Shown: in pieces, positions 42,902 to 52,604 of the stretch
How positions within the stretch are numbered: position 1 is the stretch's first letter
How the letters are laid out: each line of letters begins with the position of its first letter
DNA from: SZUA-444 sp965226565
GTDB taxonomy: Bacteria > Bacillota > Clostridia > Oscillospirales > Ruminococcaceae
DNA: 64,000 nucleotides
Assembly (NCBI GenBank): GCA_965226565.1
Contig: CBDDDI010000004.1
Location: forward strand, 124,001-188,000
Reading direction: 5' to 3'
Position numbers and translations under genes: made by a program
The notes under the pieces: generated by a model
The model's input: only the letters and a program-made list of their open reading frames with translations
The model's database searches: none
What the model was told of the DNA's origin: nothing

Positions 42902-43864
42902 TTAGATTGAAATTGCATCAGCAATATCATATAATTCCTTATCAAAAGGTTTTTTCATAGATAAAGCTTCTTGGATATCAAAATCAAGAATTCTTCCGTT
43001 TTGCATTCCAACAACTCTATTACCAATACCTTTTTCAAGAAGTTCTACAGCATAATAACCCATTTCTGTAGCCACTACTCTGTCTCTTACTGTTGGAGAA
43101 CCACCACGTTGAACATGTCCTAAAATAGTAGCTCTTGATTCAATTCCTGTTTTTTCTTCAATTTCTTTTGCAATTTGTTCAGAATTTCCAACACCTTCAG
43201 AAACTACAATTATAAAATGTTGTTTACCTGTTTTTCTTGTATCAAGAATTTTCTTAACAATATCATCTATATTATAAACAACTTCTGTTGTTATTATTGC
43301 AGTAGCACCACAAGCAACTCCTGTATTAACAGCAATATATCCAGCGTTTCTACCCATAACTTCTACAACACTACATCTATCATGAGATTGAGCAGTATCA
43401 CGAATTTTATCCACCATTTCCATTGCTGTATTCATAGCAGTATCATAACCAATTGTATACTCAGTACAATTTATATCATTATCAATTGTTCCTGGCAAAC
43501 CAACACAAGGAATTCCAACTGCAGATAAATCAGCTGCACCTCTAAATGAACCGTCACCACCAATAACAACAATTCCATCAAGTCCAGCATCTATACAACG
43601 TTGTTTACCTTTTAAAATACCTTCTTCGTATCTAAATTCAGTACAACGAGCAGTGTATAAAACTGTTCCACCACGTTGAATAATATCTGAAACGCTTCTT
43701 TCGTTCATTTCATACATATCACCATTAATAAGACCATTGTAACCACGACGAATTCCATAAACTTTCATGCCTTTTCTGATAGCTGCTCTAGCAACTGCTC
43801 TTACTGCAGCATTCATACCAGGAGCGTCTCCTCCACTTGTTAAAATACCAATTGATTTTGCCAT
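42902..43864 (-). CDS. pfkA: ATP-dependent 6-phosphofructokinase
   Basis: Phosphorylates fructose-6-phosphate in glycolysis. 320 residues, full length. GILTSGGDAPGMNAAVRA, VIGGDGSFRGA, PGTIDNDINCTEYTIGYDTA in part, and GHVQRGGSPTVRDR are all present. ATG 43864 follows GGAGGAAG. The folT riboswitch starts just after its stop codon, so readthrough into folT is possible. Confidence 0.97.
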   Translation of the reverse strand: MAKSIGILTSGGDAPGMNAAVRAVARAAIRKGMKVYGIRRGYNGLINGDMYEMNERSVSDIIQRGGTVLYTARCTEFRYEEGILKGKQRCIDAGLDGIVVIGGDGSFRGAADLSAVGIPCVGLPGTIDNDINCTEYTIGYDTAMNTAMEMVDKIRDTAQSHDRCSVVEVMGRNAGYIAVNTGVACGATAIITTEVVYNIDDIVKKILDTRKTGKQHFIIVVSEGVGNSEQIAKEIEEKTGIESRATILGHVQRGGSPTVRDRVVATEMGYYAVELLEKGIGNRVVGMQNGRILDFDIQEALSMKKPFDKELYDIADAISI

Positions 43865-43918
43865 AGTTCTTCCTCCATTATATAAACATAATTATTATTA
43901 TCACAATCATATATTATA

Positions 43919-43947
43919 AGTCTATCATATACAAGAAACCGTGTCAA
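43919..43947 (-). promoter_or_regulatory. Promoter of pfkA
   Basis: TTGACA-N17-TAGACT on the minus strand. Confidence 0.6.
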
Positions 43948-44044
43948 TAACAGTCTACTTTTAACAATTTACAAATATTTAAAGCAAAATCATATTATTA
44001 TAAATTATTTTTTACAAACTATTAATATTTTTTTGATTATTAAA

Positions 44045-44075
44045 GCACTTTCTCTAATATAAAAAGAGAAAGTGC
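44045..44075 (-). terminator. Terminator after the PASTA pseudokinase
   Basis: GCACTTTCTCT pairs with AGAGAAAGTGC; a weak T-rich stretch follows. Confidence 0.7.
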
Positions 44076-44096
44076 ATAAATTAACAATATTTTTAA

Positions 44097-45827
44097 TTAA
44101 AATGGCCATTTTATTCTTGAAGATTTTTGTACATATACTGTTACAGTATCTTTTGATACATCTACTTTTTGCTGAACTGCAGGTAATGTATCACAAACCA
44201 TTCCATCTTCAAACTGATCAGAATCTTTATCAATTTCTTCAATTATATATTTAATTGAACCTAATTGATCAATATAATCTTCTTTTGTATAACCATAAAA
44301 ATCAGGTATTTCTACATATCTTGGTCCTTTACTTACAACAATTGTAATTTCATGACCATCTTCTACTCTTGTTCCTTCATCAATATCTTGAGAAAGAATA
44401 ATGCCTTCTTTTGTTTCGTTTTGGCTATATTCATTTTTAACTATAATTTTAAAATTCTTATGAATCGAAGGTTCTAAAGTATCAAAAGAGATTCCTACTA
44501 AATTTGGAACTACATGTGGCTTAAACTCATCTATTAATGAAGAATCCTTAGCTACACTACTTTCAATAATAGAAGTTTCTTCTTTTGATTCAGAATTTAT
44601 TGAAGATTGTTCATGCTTAGTAGCATCTACATTTCTATCCTCATTATTCCCAAAACTATCAAGCATAAACACAACCAAAATTACAAGTGTTGCAAGAATC
44701 AATATTCCAAAAAGTACATATGTAAATATTTTAGTACTTCCAAGTTTAGTTTTCTTTTCAGATTCATTACTTTCAGATAATTCATCTTCAGTTGGAACAA
44801 CTTGTTTCACATTTTGTTTTGGAATAATAATTGTAGTTGTATTTTCTCTAGAACTACTAATAGAATTTGTTTCTTCAAATAGTTTTGTAACAAACTGAGT
44901 CATAGTGCTTATTCTTTTATCTTCATCAAGCACAAGACCTTCCATTATAACATCAGACACCTTTTTAGGCACATTAATATTAAGTTTATATGGAGGAAGT
45001 AAATTATCATTACCAATTCTACTTAACGATTGAGTTGGCATACTTCCTGTTAATGCTCTATAAAGAACTGCTGCCATAGCAAAAATATCAGTTCCTTTTC
45101 CAAGCCATCTATTTGATGAATATTGTTCTGGAGCAGCAAATCCTGCATGAATTTCTGGCGCAATTTCTGACTTAGAGCTTCGTGCAGCCTGTGTACAAAA
45201 ATCAGTAAGAATAATTTCATCTTTTTGATTAACTATAATTGTATCAAGACTTATTCCTCTATGAATTACTCCAGAATTATGAATAATACTTAAAGTTGTA
45301 AAAAGAGGCGCAAATAAAACTTTTGTATCAGCCCAAGAAAGTTCTCCACCTTTTTCTTTTATGTATTCTCCAAGTGTTCTAGCTTCTTCATAAACAAAAA
45401 CACCGTATGATGTATTATTTTCTGAAAAATACTCAACAATAGCATTAACATGAGCTAATGTTCTCATTTTGGACAATGACTTGTTAAGTTCATTAAATTC
45501 AGAAAGAAGATTTTTGTATAAAACAAGTTTGTTTGGTGATATATTTACATCTGGATTGTCTTTAACTCTACTACACAAAGTATCTGGAAAAAATTCTGTT
45601 ATCTTTACTTTTGTGTCAGTTACTTTATCATAACCTAAATAAATTGCTCTTTCACCATTGTGACTTAATATTTTCCCAACGATATATCTATCATTTAAAA
45701 TTGTCTTTGGAGCAAGATATGACGGCAAATATGGTGTCTCAAATTTATAACCACATATAGGGCAAACATTACTGTTTGAATCAACAAGATTCATACAACC
45801 CATACAAAGATCATTTGTATTTACCAT
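44097..45827 (-). CDS. Zinc-ribbon, kinase-like and PASTA membrane protein (predicted pseudokinase)
   Basis: 576 residues. N-terminal zinc ribbon (Cys8, 11, 22, 25), a Ser/Thr-kinase-like domain (about 45-315), a transmembrane helix (about 370-390), and two PASTA repeats outside. The kinase motifs are broken: the glycine loop reads GKILSHNGERAIYLGYD, the VAIK lysine position is Thr (VKITEFFP, Thr77), HRD is HRG (Gly191) and DFG is DFC. Catalysis therefore looks lost, although the fold and the PAPE-like segment (AAPEQYSS) remain. PASTA domains bind muropeptides or lipid II in related PknB/PrkC kinases, so a sensor or scaffold role is likely. ATG 45827 after GGAGG. Confidence 0.88.
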   Translation of the reverse strand: MVNTNDLCMGCMNLVDSNSNVCPICGYKFETPYLPSYLAPKTILNDRYIVGKILSHNGERAIYLGYDKVTDTKVKITEFFPDTLCSRVKDNPDVNISPNKLVLYKNLLSEFNELNKSLSKMRTLAHVNAIVEYFSENNTSYGVFVYEEARTLGEYIKEKGGELSWADTKVLFAPLFTTLSIIHNSGVIHRGISLDTIIVNQKDEIILTDFCTQAARSSKSEIAPEIHAGFAAPEQYSSNRWLGKGTDIFAMAAVLYRALTGSMPTQSLSRIGNDNLLPPYKLNINVPKKVSDVIMEGLVLDEDKRISTMTQFVTKLFEETNSISSSRENTTTIIIPKQNVKQVVPTEDELSESNESEKKTKLGSTKIFTYVLFGILILATLVILVVFMLDSFGNNEDRNVDATKHEQSSINSESKEETSIIESSVAKDSSLIDEFKPHVVPNLVGISFDTLEPSIHKNFKIIVKNEYSQNETKEGIILSQDIDEGTRVEDGHEITIVVSKGPRYVEIPDFYGYTKEDYIDQLGSIKYIIEEIDKDSDQFEDGMVCDTLPAVQQKVDVSKDTVTVYVQKSSRIKWPF

Positions 45828-45881
45828 ACATTACCTCCTGTTAAATTTTTTATCTAAATTTATAGCCTATACTTCAACTTA

Positions 45882-45910
45882 ATAATATCAATTTCTTCAA
45901 CTATTGTCAA
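45882..45910 (-). promoter_or_regulatory. Promoter of the PASTA pseudokinase gene
   Basis: TTGACA-N17-TATTAT on the minus strand. Confidence 0.65.
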
Positions 45911-46033
45911 TTGAATCAATGATTTTGTCAAGCAAATGCAACTATTTGTAAAGAATTTGTAATAACTACAATTAATTTAAACAACTCATGTAATTAATAC
46001 TATTTTACACTTATACATTTATAAATTCAACAT

Positions 46034-46061
46034 AAAAAACACCCTTGTTTAGAGTGTTTTT
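46034..46061 (-). terminator. Terminator after the TIM-barrel gene
   Basis: ACACTC pairs with GGGTGT (one G-U), flanked by A- and T-runs. Confidence 0.7.
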
Positions 46062-46072
46062 ATTACTATATA

Positions 46073-46876
46073 TTATTTATTCAGTTTGTTAATCAAATCA
46101 GCAAAATGAGAAAATACTATACCTGGCTCAAGTAAATTTGGTTTCCATCTTTTAACCCATTCTAATGTCACAAATCCTTCAAAGTTATTTTTATTTAGAA
46201 TCTCTAAAACTTGCATCACAGGAACATCTCCTTCTCCTGTAATTTTATATTTCACTTCATCATCTTCAATAACGCTATCTTTTATATGGACATATTTTAC
46301 ATATTTATGAATATTATTATATGTATACTCAGCTGTTTCTTTAAAGAATCTATAAGGATGATGTATGTCCCATAAAACACCACTATTTTCTCTATTAACT
46401 TCTTCTATAAAAATTTTCATTTTATCAGAATTAGCAAGTATACCATTAGTCTCTATAAGTACTGTAACTCCTTTAGTTTTTGCATAATCACAAATTCTTT
46501 GCATAGCATAAATAGCAGACTCAAATTCTGCTGGTTCTGGAAATGGCTTATTTGTAATCATTATCCTTATGTATTTCACAGAAAGTTTTTCTGCTAAATC
46601 AATATAAACCATAGCTTCTCCATATGCAGATTCAATATGTGATGAATCTCCTATACAGACACCAGTAGCTAATTGTGATATTTGAACTTTTGTATTTTTC
46701 AATTTTTCTATTGTTTTCTTTATATAATTTGGTCTAAATGGTTTTGCAAAAGGAACAAAAACTTCTTTTTCTATTCCTCTAATCTCTATTCCATCAAAAT
46801 TTAAATCTTTTGCAGTAGTGATAATTTCATTAAAGTTCCAGTCAGGACATCCAAGTGTTGAAAATGCAAATTTCAT
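46073..46876 (-). CDS. Xylose isomerase-like TIM-barrel protein
   Basis: 267 residues of the AP endonuclease 2/sugar isomerase superfamily. FAFSTLGCPDWNFNEII, FDGIEIRG, VLIETNG, VLWDIHHPYRF, YVHIKDS, TGEGDVP and VTLEWVKRW mark the barrel strands with the metal-binding Glu/Asp/His residues. ATG 46876 is chosen over the upstream 46912 because GAAGGA precedes it. It starts 22 bases after the acyl-CoA ligase gene and must share its T-box. Substrate unknown. Confidence 0.85.
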   Translation of the reverse strand: MKFAFSTLGCPDWNFNEIITTAKDLNFDGIEIRGIEKEVFVPFAKPFRPNYIKKTIEKLKNTKVQISQLATGVCIGDSSHIESAYGEAMVYIDLAEKLSVKYIRIMITNKPFPEPAEFESAIYAMQRICDYAKTKGVTVLIETNGILANSDKMKIFIEEVNRENSGVLWDIHHPYRFFKETAEYTYNNIHKYVKYVHIKDSVIEDDEVKYKITGEGDVPVMQVLEILNKNNFEGFVTLEWVKRWKPNLLEPGIVFSHFADLINKLNK

Positions 46877-46898
46877 AATATCTTCCTTTCTTAATAAA

Positions 46899-48566
46899 TT
46901 ATGCCGTAACAATATTTTCTGCGTCTTGTAAATCTAAATGTTCAATAGCCCATTCTCTCATTTTGTACTTCATAATTTTTCCTGCTGCATTCATAGGAAA
47001 ATCATCTACAAATACAACATAGCTAGGAACTTTATGTCTTGCCATATTCGCTTTAACCTTGGCTTTTATTTCATCTTCATTAATTTTAACACCATCTTTT
47101 AATACAATACAAGCCATAACTTCTTCTCCTAGTATTTTGCTAGGAACACCAATAACTTGCACATCTTTAACTTCTTCAACAGTGTATAAAAATTCTTCAA
47201 TTTCTTTAGGATAAATATTTTCACCACCACGAATAATCATATCTTTAATTCGTCCAGTAATTTTGTAATATCCATCTTCATCACAAACAGCTAAATCACC
47301 AGTATGCAACCAGCCATCTTCATCAATAGCCTGTTTAGTAGCCTCTTCCATTTTATAATATCCACGCATAATGTTGTAACCTTTAACACAAAACTCACCT
47401 TGAACATTGCTAGGACAAATTTCACCAGTTTCAGGATTAATAATTTTAATTTCAACTCCATTTAATCCTCTACCAACAGTAGAAACTCTATGTTTCAAAC
47501 TATCTTCAACATTAGTTTGAGTACAACCAGGAGAAGCTTCAGTTTGACCATAAACTATTGTAATTTCTTTCATATTCATTTGCTCAACAACTTGTTCCAT
47601 AACTTTAACAGGACAAGGAGATCCAGCCATAATACCTGTTCTCAAATATTTAAAGTCATAGTTTTTAAAAGTTGGCTGTTCAAGCATAGCAATATACATT
47701 GTAGGAACACCATGGAATGCAGTACATTTTTCTTTAGTAATAGCATCCAAAACTTTAACAGGACTAAATGCATCAACAGGAACCATAGATGTTGAATGAG
47801 TCAAACATGCCATTATAGCAAGAACCAATCCAAAACAATGAAAAAACGGAACAACTATACAAAGCTTATCTTCATTAGTAAACTTCATATTATCTCCAAG
47901 ACTTTTTGCATTGTTTACTATATTATAATGTGTAAGCATAACACCTTTTGGAAAACCTGTAGTACCTGAAGTATATTGCATATTAATAACTTCTTGAGGA
48001 TCAAGAGAATTAGAAATCTTTTGATACAATTCTTCAATTTCCTTAGAAGGTTTAATATATAAATCATTAAAACTAAACATTCCGTCTGGAGTATTATCTC
48101 CTGTTGAAATAACAGATTTCAAATGAGGCAATTTTTCATCACTATATTCATTAGGCTTGCTATTTTTCAAATTAGGACAAAGTGTATTTACAATCTCAAC
48201 GTAATTAACGTCTTTAAAACCTTCTTGCATCATAATAAGAGCCTTAGTATCAGATTGTTTTAACAAATATTCAAGCTCAAATGCTTTATAATTAGTATTA
48301 ACAGTAACCAAAACTGCTCCAATTTTTGCTGTTGCAAACAAAGTAATAATCCATTCTGGTGTATTTGTTGCCCATATTGCAACATGGTCACCTTTAGTAA
48401 TTCCAATAGAAAGGAGTCCTTTTGCAACTTTTTCAGCTTCTTCATTTAATTCTTTCCATGTTCTAGTGTAATCTCTATCTGTATACTTCACAGCTACAGC
48501 GTTTGGATATTTTACTGCTATTTCACTTAACAAGTCACCTATTGTAATTGACCATAATTTTTCCAT
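46899..48566 (-). CDS. AMP-forming acyl-CoA ligase
   Basis: 555 residues, ANL superfamily. Signature MQYTSGTTGFPKGVMLTH, then VYGQTEASPG, WLHTGDLAVCDEDGYYKITGRIKDMIIRGGENIYPKEIEE in part, and the C-terminal catalytic Lys in NAAGKIMKYKMRE. It resembles FadD/YngI-type ligases for medium or branched acids; the substrate cannot be fixed from sequence. ATG 48566 after GGAAGG. It follows a T-box leader whose specifier reads CUC (Leu), an uncommon control for such an enzyme. Confidence 0.93.
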   Translation of the reverse strand: MEKLWSITIGDLLSEIAVKYPNAVAVKYTDRDYTRTWKELNEEAEKVAKGLLSIGITKGDHVAIWATNTPEWIITLFATAKIGAVLVTVNTNYKAFELEYLLKQSDTKALIMMQEGFKDVNYVEIVNTLCPNLKNSKPNEYSDEKLPHLKSVISTGDNTPDGMFSFNDLYIKPSKEIEELYQKISNSLDPQEVINMQYTSGTTGFPKGVMLTHYNIVNNAKSLGDNMKFTNEDKLCIVVPFFHCFGLVLAIMACLTHSTSMVPVDAFSPVKVLDAITKEKCTAFHGVPTMYIAMLEQPTFKNYDFKYLRTGIMAGSPCPVKVMEQVVEQMNMKEITIVYGQTEASPGCTQTNVEDSLKHRVSTVGRGLNGVEIKIINPETGEICPSNVQGEFCVKGYNIMRGYYKMEEATKQAIDEDGWLHTGDLAVCDEDGYYKITGRIKDMIIRGGENIYPKEIEEFLYTVEEVKDVQVIGVPSKILGEEVMACIVLKDGVKINEDEIKAKVKANMARHKVPSYVVFVDDFPMNAAGKIMKYKMREWAIEHLDLQDAENIVTA

Positions 48567-48604
48567 AATTTCACCTTCCTATTAATTTGTCCTATGCTAA
48601 TTAA

Positions 48605-48902
48605 AAAAGCTCCATCTCTATAAAAAAACAGAGACGAAGCTATAAACAGTCCGTGGTACCACTCAAATTGTTGTAAAAATACAACCACTTTTTCACATCT
48701 TAAAATACTGCAGTATTTATAAATGTTATTCCCTATATCGGTGGAAATCCGTTTATACTTAATAGTTAAAAATAACGTTCAGTATAACTGCTCAAGGGTG
48801 AGTTCACAACTGTTTTTGTGCCGTTTCGCAGAAAACAACGACTCTCTGAAACAAAACGCAGATATTAATATTCCCTATCATTGCATTAAAATATAAAATA
48901 TT
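48605..48902 (-). promoter_or_regulatory. T-box riboswitch, leucine-type specifier (CUC)
   Basis: The minus strand has the AGAGAG stem I motif, a specifier region GTGAA-CTC-ACCCTTGAGC, the antiterminator core GAGTGGTACCACGG, and a terminator AGCTTCGTCTCT / AGAGATGGAGCT followed by TTTTTT. The register is set by the alaS leader in the same window, where GCT lies the same 5 bases before TGAGC. CUC is a leucine codon; the bulge base U fits discriminator A of tRNA-Leu. Confidence 0.85.
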
Positions 48903-48908
48903 ACGTTA

Positions 48909-48938
48909 ATTATATATCAAAACAAAATATATTGTCAA
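48909..48938 (-). promoter_or_regulatory. Promoter of the leucine-type T-box transcript
   Basis: TTGACA-N18-TATAAT on the minus strand. Confidence 0.8.
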
Positions 48939-49054
48939 GACTATTTTTAATATTTAACAATTTGTTCAAACAATGACATTGAAAATTTTAATACCAGTAT
49001 ATTCATTTGTAAAATAATACATTTTATTCTATATTTATTGAAAAAAATAAATAA

Positions 49055-49084
49055 TTGGTGTAAACTAATATAAGTATGTATAAT
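49055..49084 (+). promoter_or_regulatory. Promoter of the glycosyltransferase-cls unit
   Basis: TTGGTG-N18-TATAAT, 21 bases upstream of the TTG start. Confidence 0.5.
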
Positions 49085-49104
49085 AAATAAAGGAGGTCTA
49101 TATT

Positions 49105-50286
49105 TTGCGTATAGCTATTTTCTCAGAAACTTATTTACCACAAGTAAATGGTGTTGCTACACACGTTAAGATATTAACAGAAGGTCTAACTGCGATGGGG
49201 CATCATGTTTTAGTTGTAACTGCGGATGCTTCTTCAAGAAAAAATTATATAGAAAAAGGAGTGCTTAGATGTCCGGCAATTACTGCTAAAAAAATATATG
49301 ATTATGGTCTTTCATCTCCTGTAAGCCTTAGTAGACTTAAAATATTAAAAAAATTCAAACCTGATATCATTCATATTCATACTGAATTTGGAATTGGACT
49401 TTCAGGTGCATATATTGCTAGAATGTTAAAAGTACCATATATTTATACTTTGCATACAATGTATGATGATTACATTCATTATGTTGCTAAAAAACCATTT
49501 GTTCCTATTGTAAAAGATGCTTCACATAAATATTTCAAACTTCTTGCTAAAAAAGCATCTGCTGTAACTGGTCCATCAAAAAAAGTTGATGAATTTTTTA
49601 AACAACGTGGACTTAACAAAGATGTTTACGTTATTTCTAATACTGCTGAACTTGATATATTTAAACCACATATGGTTGATAAGGAACAATCTAAAAATTT
49701 CCGCATTAAATATAATATAAATGAAAATGATTTTGTTGGATGTTTTTGTGGCAGACTTGGAAAAGAAAAAAATATTGATACGTTATTATCAAATTGGAAA
49801 GAAACTGTTTCTGAATATGATGATATAAAACTTATCATTTTTGGTGGAGGTCCTGAAGAAGAAAATCTTAAGGAACTTTCAAAAGAACTTGGAATAGAAG
49901 ACAAAATTATTTTCACAGGTAAAATTCCGCATAGTGAATTGCCACATTATTATTCAGCATGCGACTTTTATATTACTGCTTCACTTTCAGAAATGCATTC
50001 TATTTCTATGTTAGAAGCAATGGCATCTGGTTTACCTGTTCTTTATATTAATGATGAATTTAATCGCAGCCAAATTGACGATGGAGTAAATGGATTTATT
50101 TATTCTGATGCCAAAGAAATGGCTGAAAAGATTCTTTATCTTAAAAATTTATCTAAAACAGATTTTACTGAATTTACTGATAGAGTACGTGAAAGTGTTG
50201 ATAATTCAAACTCAAACAATTTGTGTGAGACAATTTTATCAATATACACAAGCTCAATAAATGATTATAAAGGAAAAAAATCATGA
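49105..50286 (+). CDS. GT4 glycosyltransferase, diacylglycerol glucosyltransferase-like
   Basis: 393 residues, GT-B fold. N-terminal IAIFSETYLPQVNGVATHV, the middle HTEFGIGLSGAYIARMLKVP and YTLHTMYDDYIHYV, and the C-terminal nucleotide-sugar site with SLSEMHSISMLEAMASGLPVL (E-x7-E) match the alpha-glucosyl-diacylglycerol synthase group. TTG start at 49105 with AGGAGG about 8 bases upstream. It overlaps cls by 4 bases, which supports a membrane lipid role; glycolipid anchor synthesis is the likely job. Confidence 0.85.
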   Translation: MRIAIFSETYLPQVNGVATHVKILTEGLTAMGHHVLVVTADASSRKNYIEKGVLRCPAITAKKIYDYGLSSPVSLSRLKILKKFKPDIIHIHTEFGIGLSGAYIARMLKVPYIYTLHTMYDDYIHYVAKKPFVPIVKDASHKYFKLLAKKASAVTGPSKKVDEFFKQRGLNKDVYVISNTAELDIFKPHMVDKEQSKNFRIKYNINENDFVGCFCGRLGKEKNIDTLLSNWKETVSEYDDIKLIIFGGGPEEENLKELSKELGIEDKIIFTGKIPHSELPHYYSACDFYITASLSEMHSISMLEAMASGLPVLYINDEFNRSQIDDGVNGFIYSDAKEMAEKILYLKNLSKTDFTEFTDRVRESVDNSNSNNLCETILSIYTSSINDYKGKKS

Positions 50287-51809
50287 AAAAACTGTTCAAG
50301 TTTCTTTCAAGCAGATTAACTATAATATGTTTTTTTATTTTGTTTCAACTAGTATTGCTTTTTCTTGCAATACTTGTTTTTACAAACAACTTTTTATATT
50401 TCTATTTGCTCATGCTGTTATTTTCGTTAGGACTTATTATAGCCATTGTAAATGATGACTCTAATCCTACGTTTAAAATAGCATGGATTATTCCTATGCT
50501 TATTTTGCCTATTTTTGGTGCACCTTTATATTTAATTTTCGGAAGAAAAAAAGTTTCTAAAAGAATTATAAAAATGCTTAGTAATACTTTTCAGATACAA
50601 AATTCCGATAACAGATGTGATGATTATCTTCTTGAAGAAATTGATGCATTAGACACTAATATTTCTAAGCAAGCAAAATATATTTGTAACACTACTGCAG
50701 GTAATATATATGTTAACACTAAAACTAAATTTTTAGCTACGGGAGAAATTTTTTATAAACATTTTCTTGAAGAATTAAAAAAAGCTAAAAAATTTATTTT
50801 TCTTGAATATTTTATTATTGCAAAAGGTGAAATGTGGAACACTATTCTTGGAATATTAAAGAAAAAAGCTAGCGAAGGCGTTGATGTAAGAATTATATAT
50901 GATGACCTTGGAACAATTTCTTTACTTGAGAAAGATTATCCTAAATATCTTACTAAATTCGGTATAAAAACTCAAGTTTTTAATCCGTTCCATGCCTCAC
51001 TAGATTCATTTTTAAATTATCGTGACCATCGAAAACTTACTATAATAGATGGAAACGTTGGATTTACAGGTGGCATAAATCTAGCTGATGAATACATTAA
51101 CATAATTGAAAGATTTGGACATTGGAAAGATTCCTCTGTAATGCTAAAAGGTGATGGTGTAAGTAAATTAACCACAATGTTTCTGCAAATCTGGTATTTT
51201 TTGAATCTTGATGAACAACCAGATTTCACATCTTATTTTAGTACTGAACATTATAATACAGACGGATATGTTATTCCATTTAGTGATAGTCCTTTGACTG
51301 GACATTTAACAGGTGAGCTTGCATATATGAATATGATTAATCATGCTAAAAGATATGTAAATATTACTACACCTTATTTAATACTTGATAATGAAATGAT
51401 TACTGCTTTAAAACTTGCTTCTGAAAGTGGAATTGATATAAGAATAATAACTCCTCATATTCCAGATAAAGCATTTGTTCATGCTGTTACTCAAGCTAAT
51501 TATCTTCCACTTTTAAAATCAGGTATCAAAATCTATGAGTATATACCTGGATTTATTCATGCAAAAACCATTGTTGCTGATGATGAAGTTGCTATTGTTG
51601 GAACAACAAATTTTGATTTCAGAAGTTTTTATTTGCATTTTGAAAATAGTGTTTTTATGTATAAATCAAAATGTGTTAACGAAGTTAAATCTGAATTTGA
51701 AAAACTTCTTGATGAATCAAAAGAAATTACTATTGAATCATATAATAACATGCCTTGGATAAAAAGATTTAAAGGTAAAGTTTTGAAACTATTCTCACCA
51801 ATGATGTAA
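50283..51809 (+). CDS. cls: Cardiolipin synthase
   Basis: Condenses two phosphatidylglycerols to cardiolipin. 508 residues, two N-terminal transmembrane helices (to about residue 60), then two phospholipase D motifs: HRKLTIIDGNVGFTGGINLADEY and HAKTIVADDEVAIVGTTNFDFRS in part (HxK-x4-D, both complete). ATG overlaps the end of the glycosyltransferase gene (ATGA type). Confidence 0.95.
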   Translation: MKKLFKFLSSRLTIICFFILFQLVLLFLAILVFTNNFLYFYLLMLLFSLGLIIAIVNDDSNPTFKIAWIIPMLILPIFGAPLYLIFGRKKVSKRIIKMLSNTFQIQNSDNRCDDYLLEEIDALDTNISKQAKYICNTTAGNIYVNTKTKFLATGEIFYKHFLEELKKAKKFIFLEYFIIAKGEMWNTILGILKKKASEGVDVRIIYDDLGTISLLEKDYPKYLTKFGIKTQVFNPFHASLDSFLNYRDHRKLTIIDGNVGFTGGINLADEYINIIERFGHWKDSSVMLKGDGVSKLTTMFLQIWYFLNLDEQPDFTSYFSTEHYNTDGYVIPFSDSPLTGHLTGELAYMNMINHAKRYVNITTPYLILDNEMITALKLASESGIDIRIITPHIPDKAFVHAVTQANYLPLLKSGIKIYEYIPGFIHAKTIVADDEVAIVGTTNFDFRSFYLHFENSVFMYKSKCVNEVKSEFEKLLDESKEITIESYNNMPWIKRFKGKVLKLFSPMM

Positions 51810-51826
51810 TTATATTAATAAATATT

Positions 51827-51863
51827 AAAAGACTACTCACTTTATTGTAAGTAGTCTTTTTTA
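51827..51863. terminator. Bidirectional terminator between cls and the HAD gene
   Basis: AAAAGACTACT pairs with AGTAGTCTTTT, T-runs on both strands. Confidence 0.88.
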
Positions 51864-51870
51864 TGTATAT

Positions 51871-52521
51871 TTATATTTCTTTTGTTAAAAGCAATTCTAG
51901 TTGATTTATATCTTCAACAATGTAATCAGCTTTTGCTTTTTGGAGCTCTTCTAAATCTCCATATCCATGTAAAATTCCAACAGATTTAATTCCGGCTTCT
52001 TTAGCTCCAATTATATCATGTTTTCTATCACCTATCATAATCACATCAGACAAATCTGTTATGTTATTTTCTTTAAGAGCATGTAAAATAACTTCTGATT
52101 TATTGCATCTAGTTCCATCAAGTTCACTTCCTGCAACAAATTCAAAATAATCTAAAATATTAAAATATTCAAGTATTTTTATTGCAAATACAGTTGGTTT
52201 TGAAGTAGCTATAATTAAAACTTTATCTTGTTCAAGCAATTTTTTAAGCATTCTATCTATTCCATCGTGTTTAGAATTTTGATAAATACCTTTTTCAGAA
52301 AAATATTCTCTATATTTTTTTATTGCAATTTCTGCATCAGTATCTGAAAAATTATAAAACTCACAAAAAGATTTTTTCAAAGGTGGACCTATAAATTTAC
52401 ATAAATCATCCAAATTCTTTGTTTGTATTCCAAAACTTTTTAAAGCATAATCAACTGATTTTGTTATTCCTTCTTTAGGATCAGTCAATGTTCCATCAAG
52501 ATCAAATAGAAAATATTTCAC
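51871..52521 (-). CDS. HAD-family phosphatase (phosphoglycolate phosphatase-like)
   Basis: 216 residues. Motif I FDLDGTLTDPKEGITKSV, motif II IATSKP, motif III Lys in CNKSEVI and motif IV MIGDRKHDIIGAKEAG. Alpha-helical cap of the Gph/PpaX type. Substrate could be phosphoglycolate or another small phosphoester. ATG 52521. Confidence 0.88.
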   Translation of the reverse strand: MKYFLFDLDGTLTDPKEGITKSVDYALKSFGIQTKNLDDLCKFIGPPLKKSFCEFYNFSDTDAEIAIKKYREYFSEKGIYQNSKHDGIDRMLKKLLEQDKVLIIATSKPTVFAIKILEYFNILDYFEFVAGSELDGTRCNKSEVILHALKENNITDLSDVIMIGDRKHDIIGAKEAGIKSVGILHGYGDLEELQKAKADYIVEDINQLELLLTKEI

Positions 52522-52567
52522 AAAATTATCTCCTTAATATATTACAGTACAAGTATACCATATAAAG

Positions 52568-52600
52568 AAAAAACCTACAACTTAAAAGTTGTAAGCTTTT
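52568..52600 (-). terminator. Terminator after DUF4234 copy 1
   Basis: CTTACAACTT and AAGTTGTAGG pair around a tight loop, followed by TTTTTT on the minus strand. Confidence 0.75.
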
Positions 52601-52604
52601 TATA

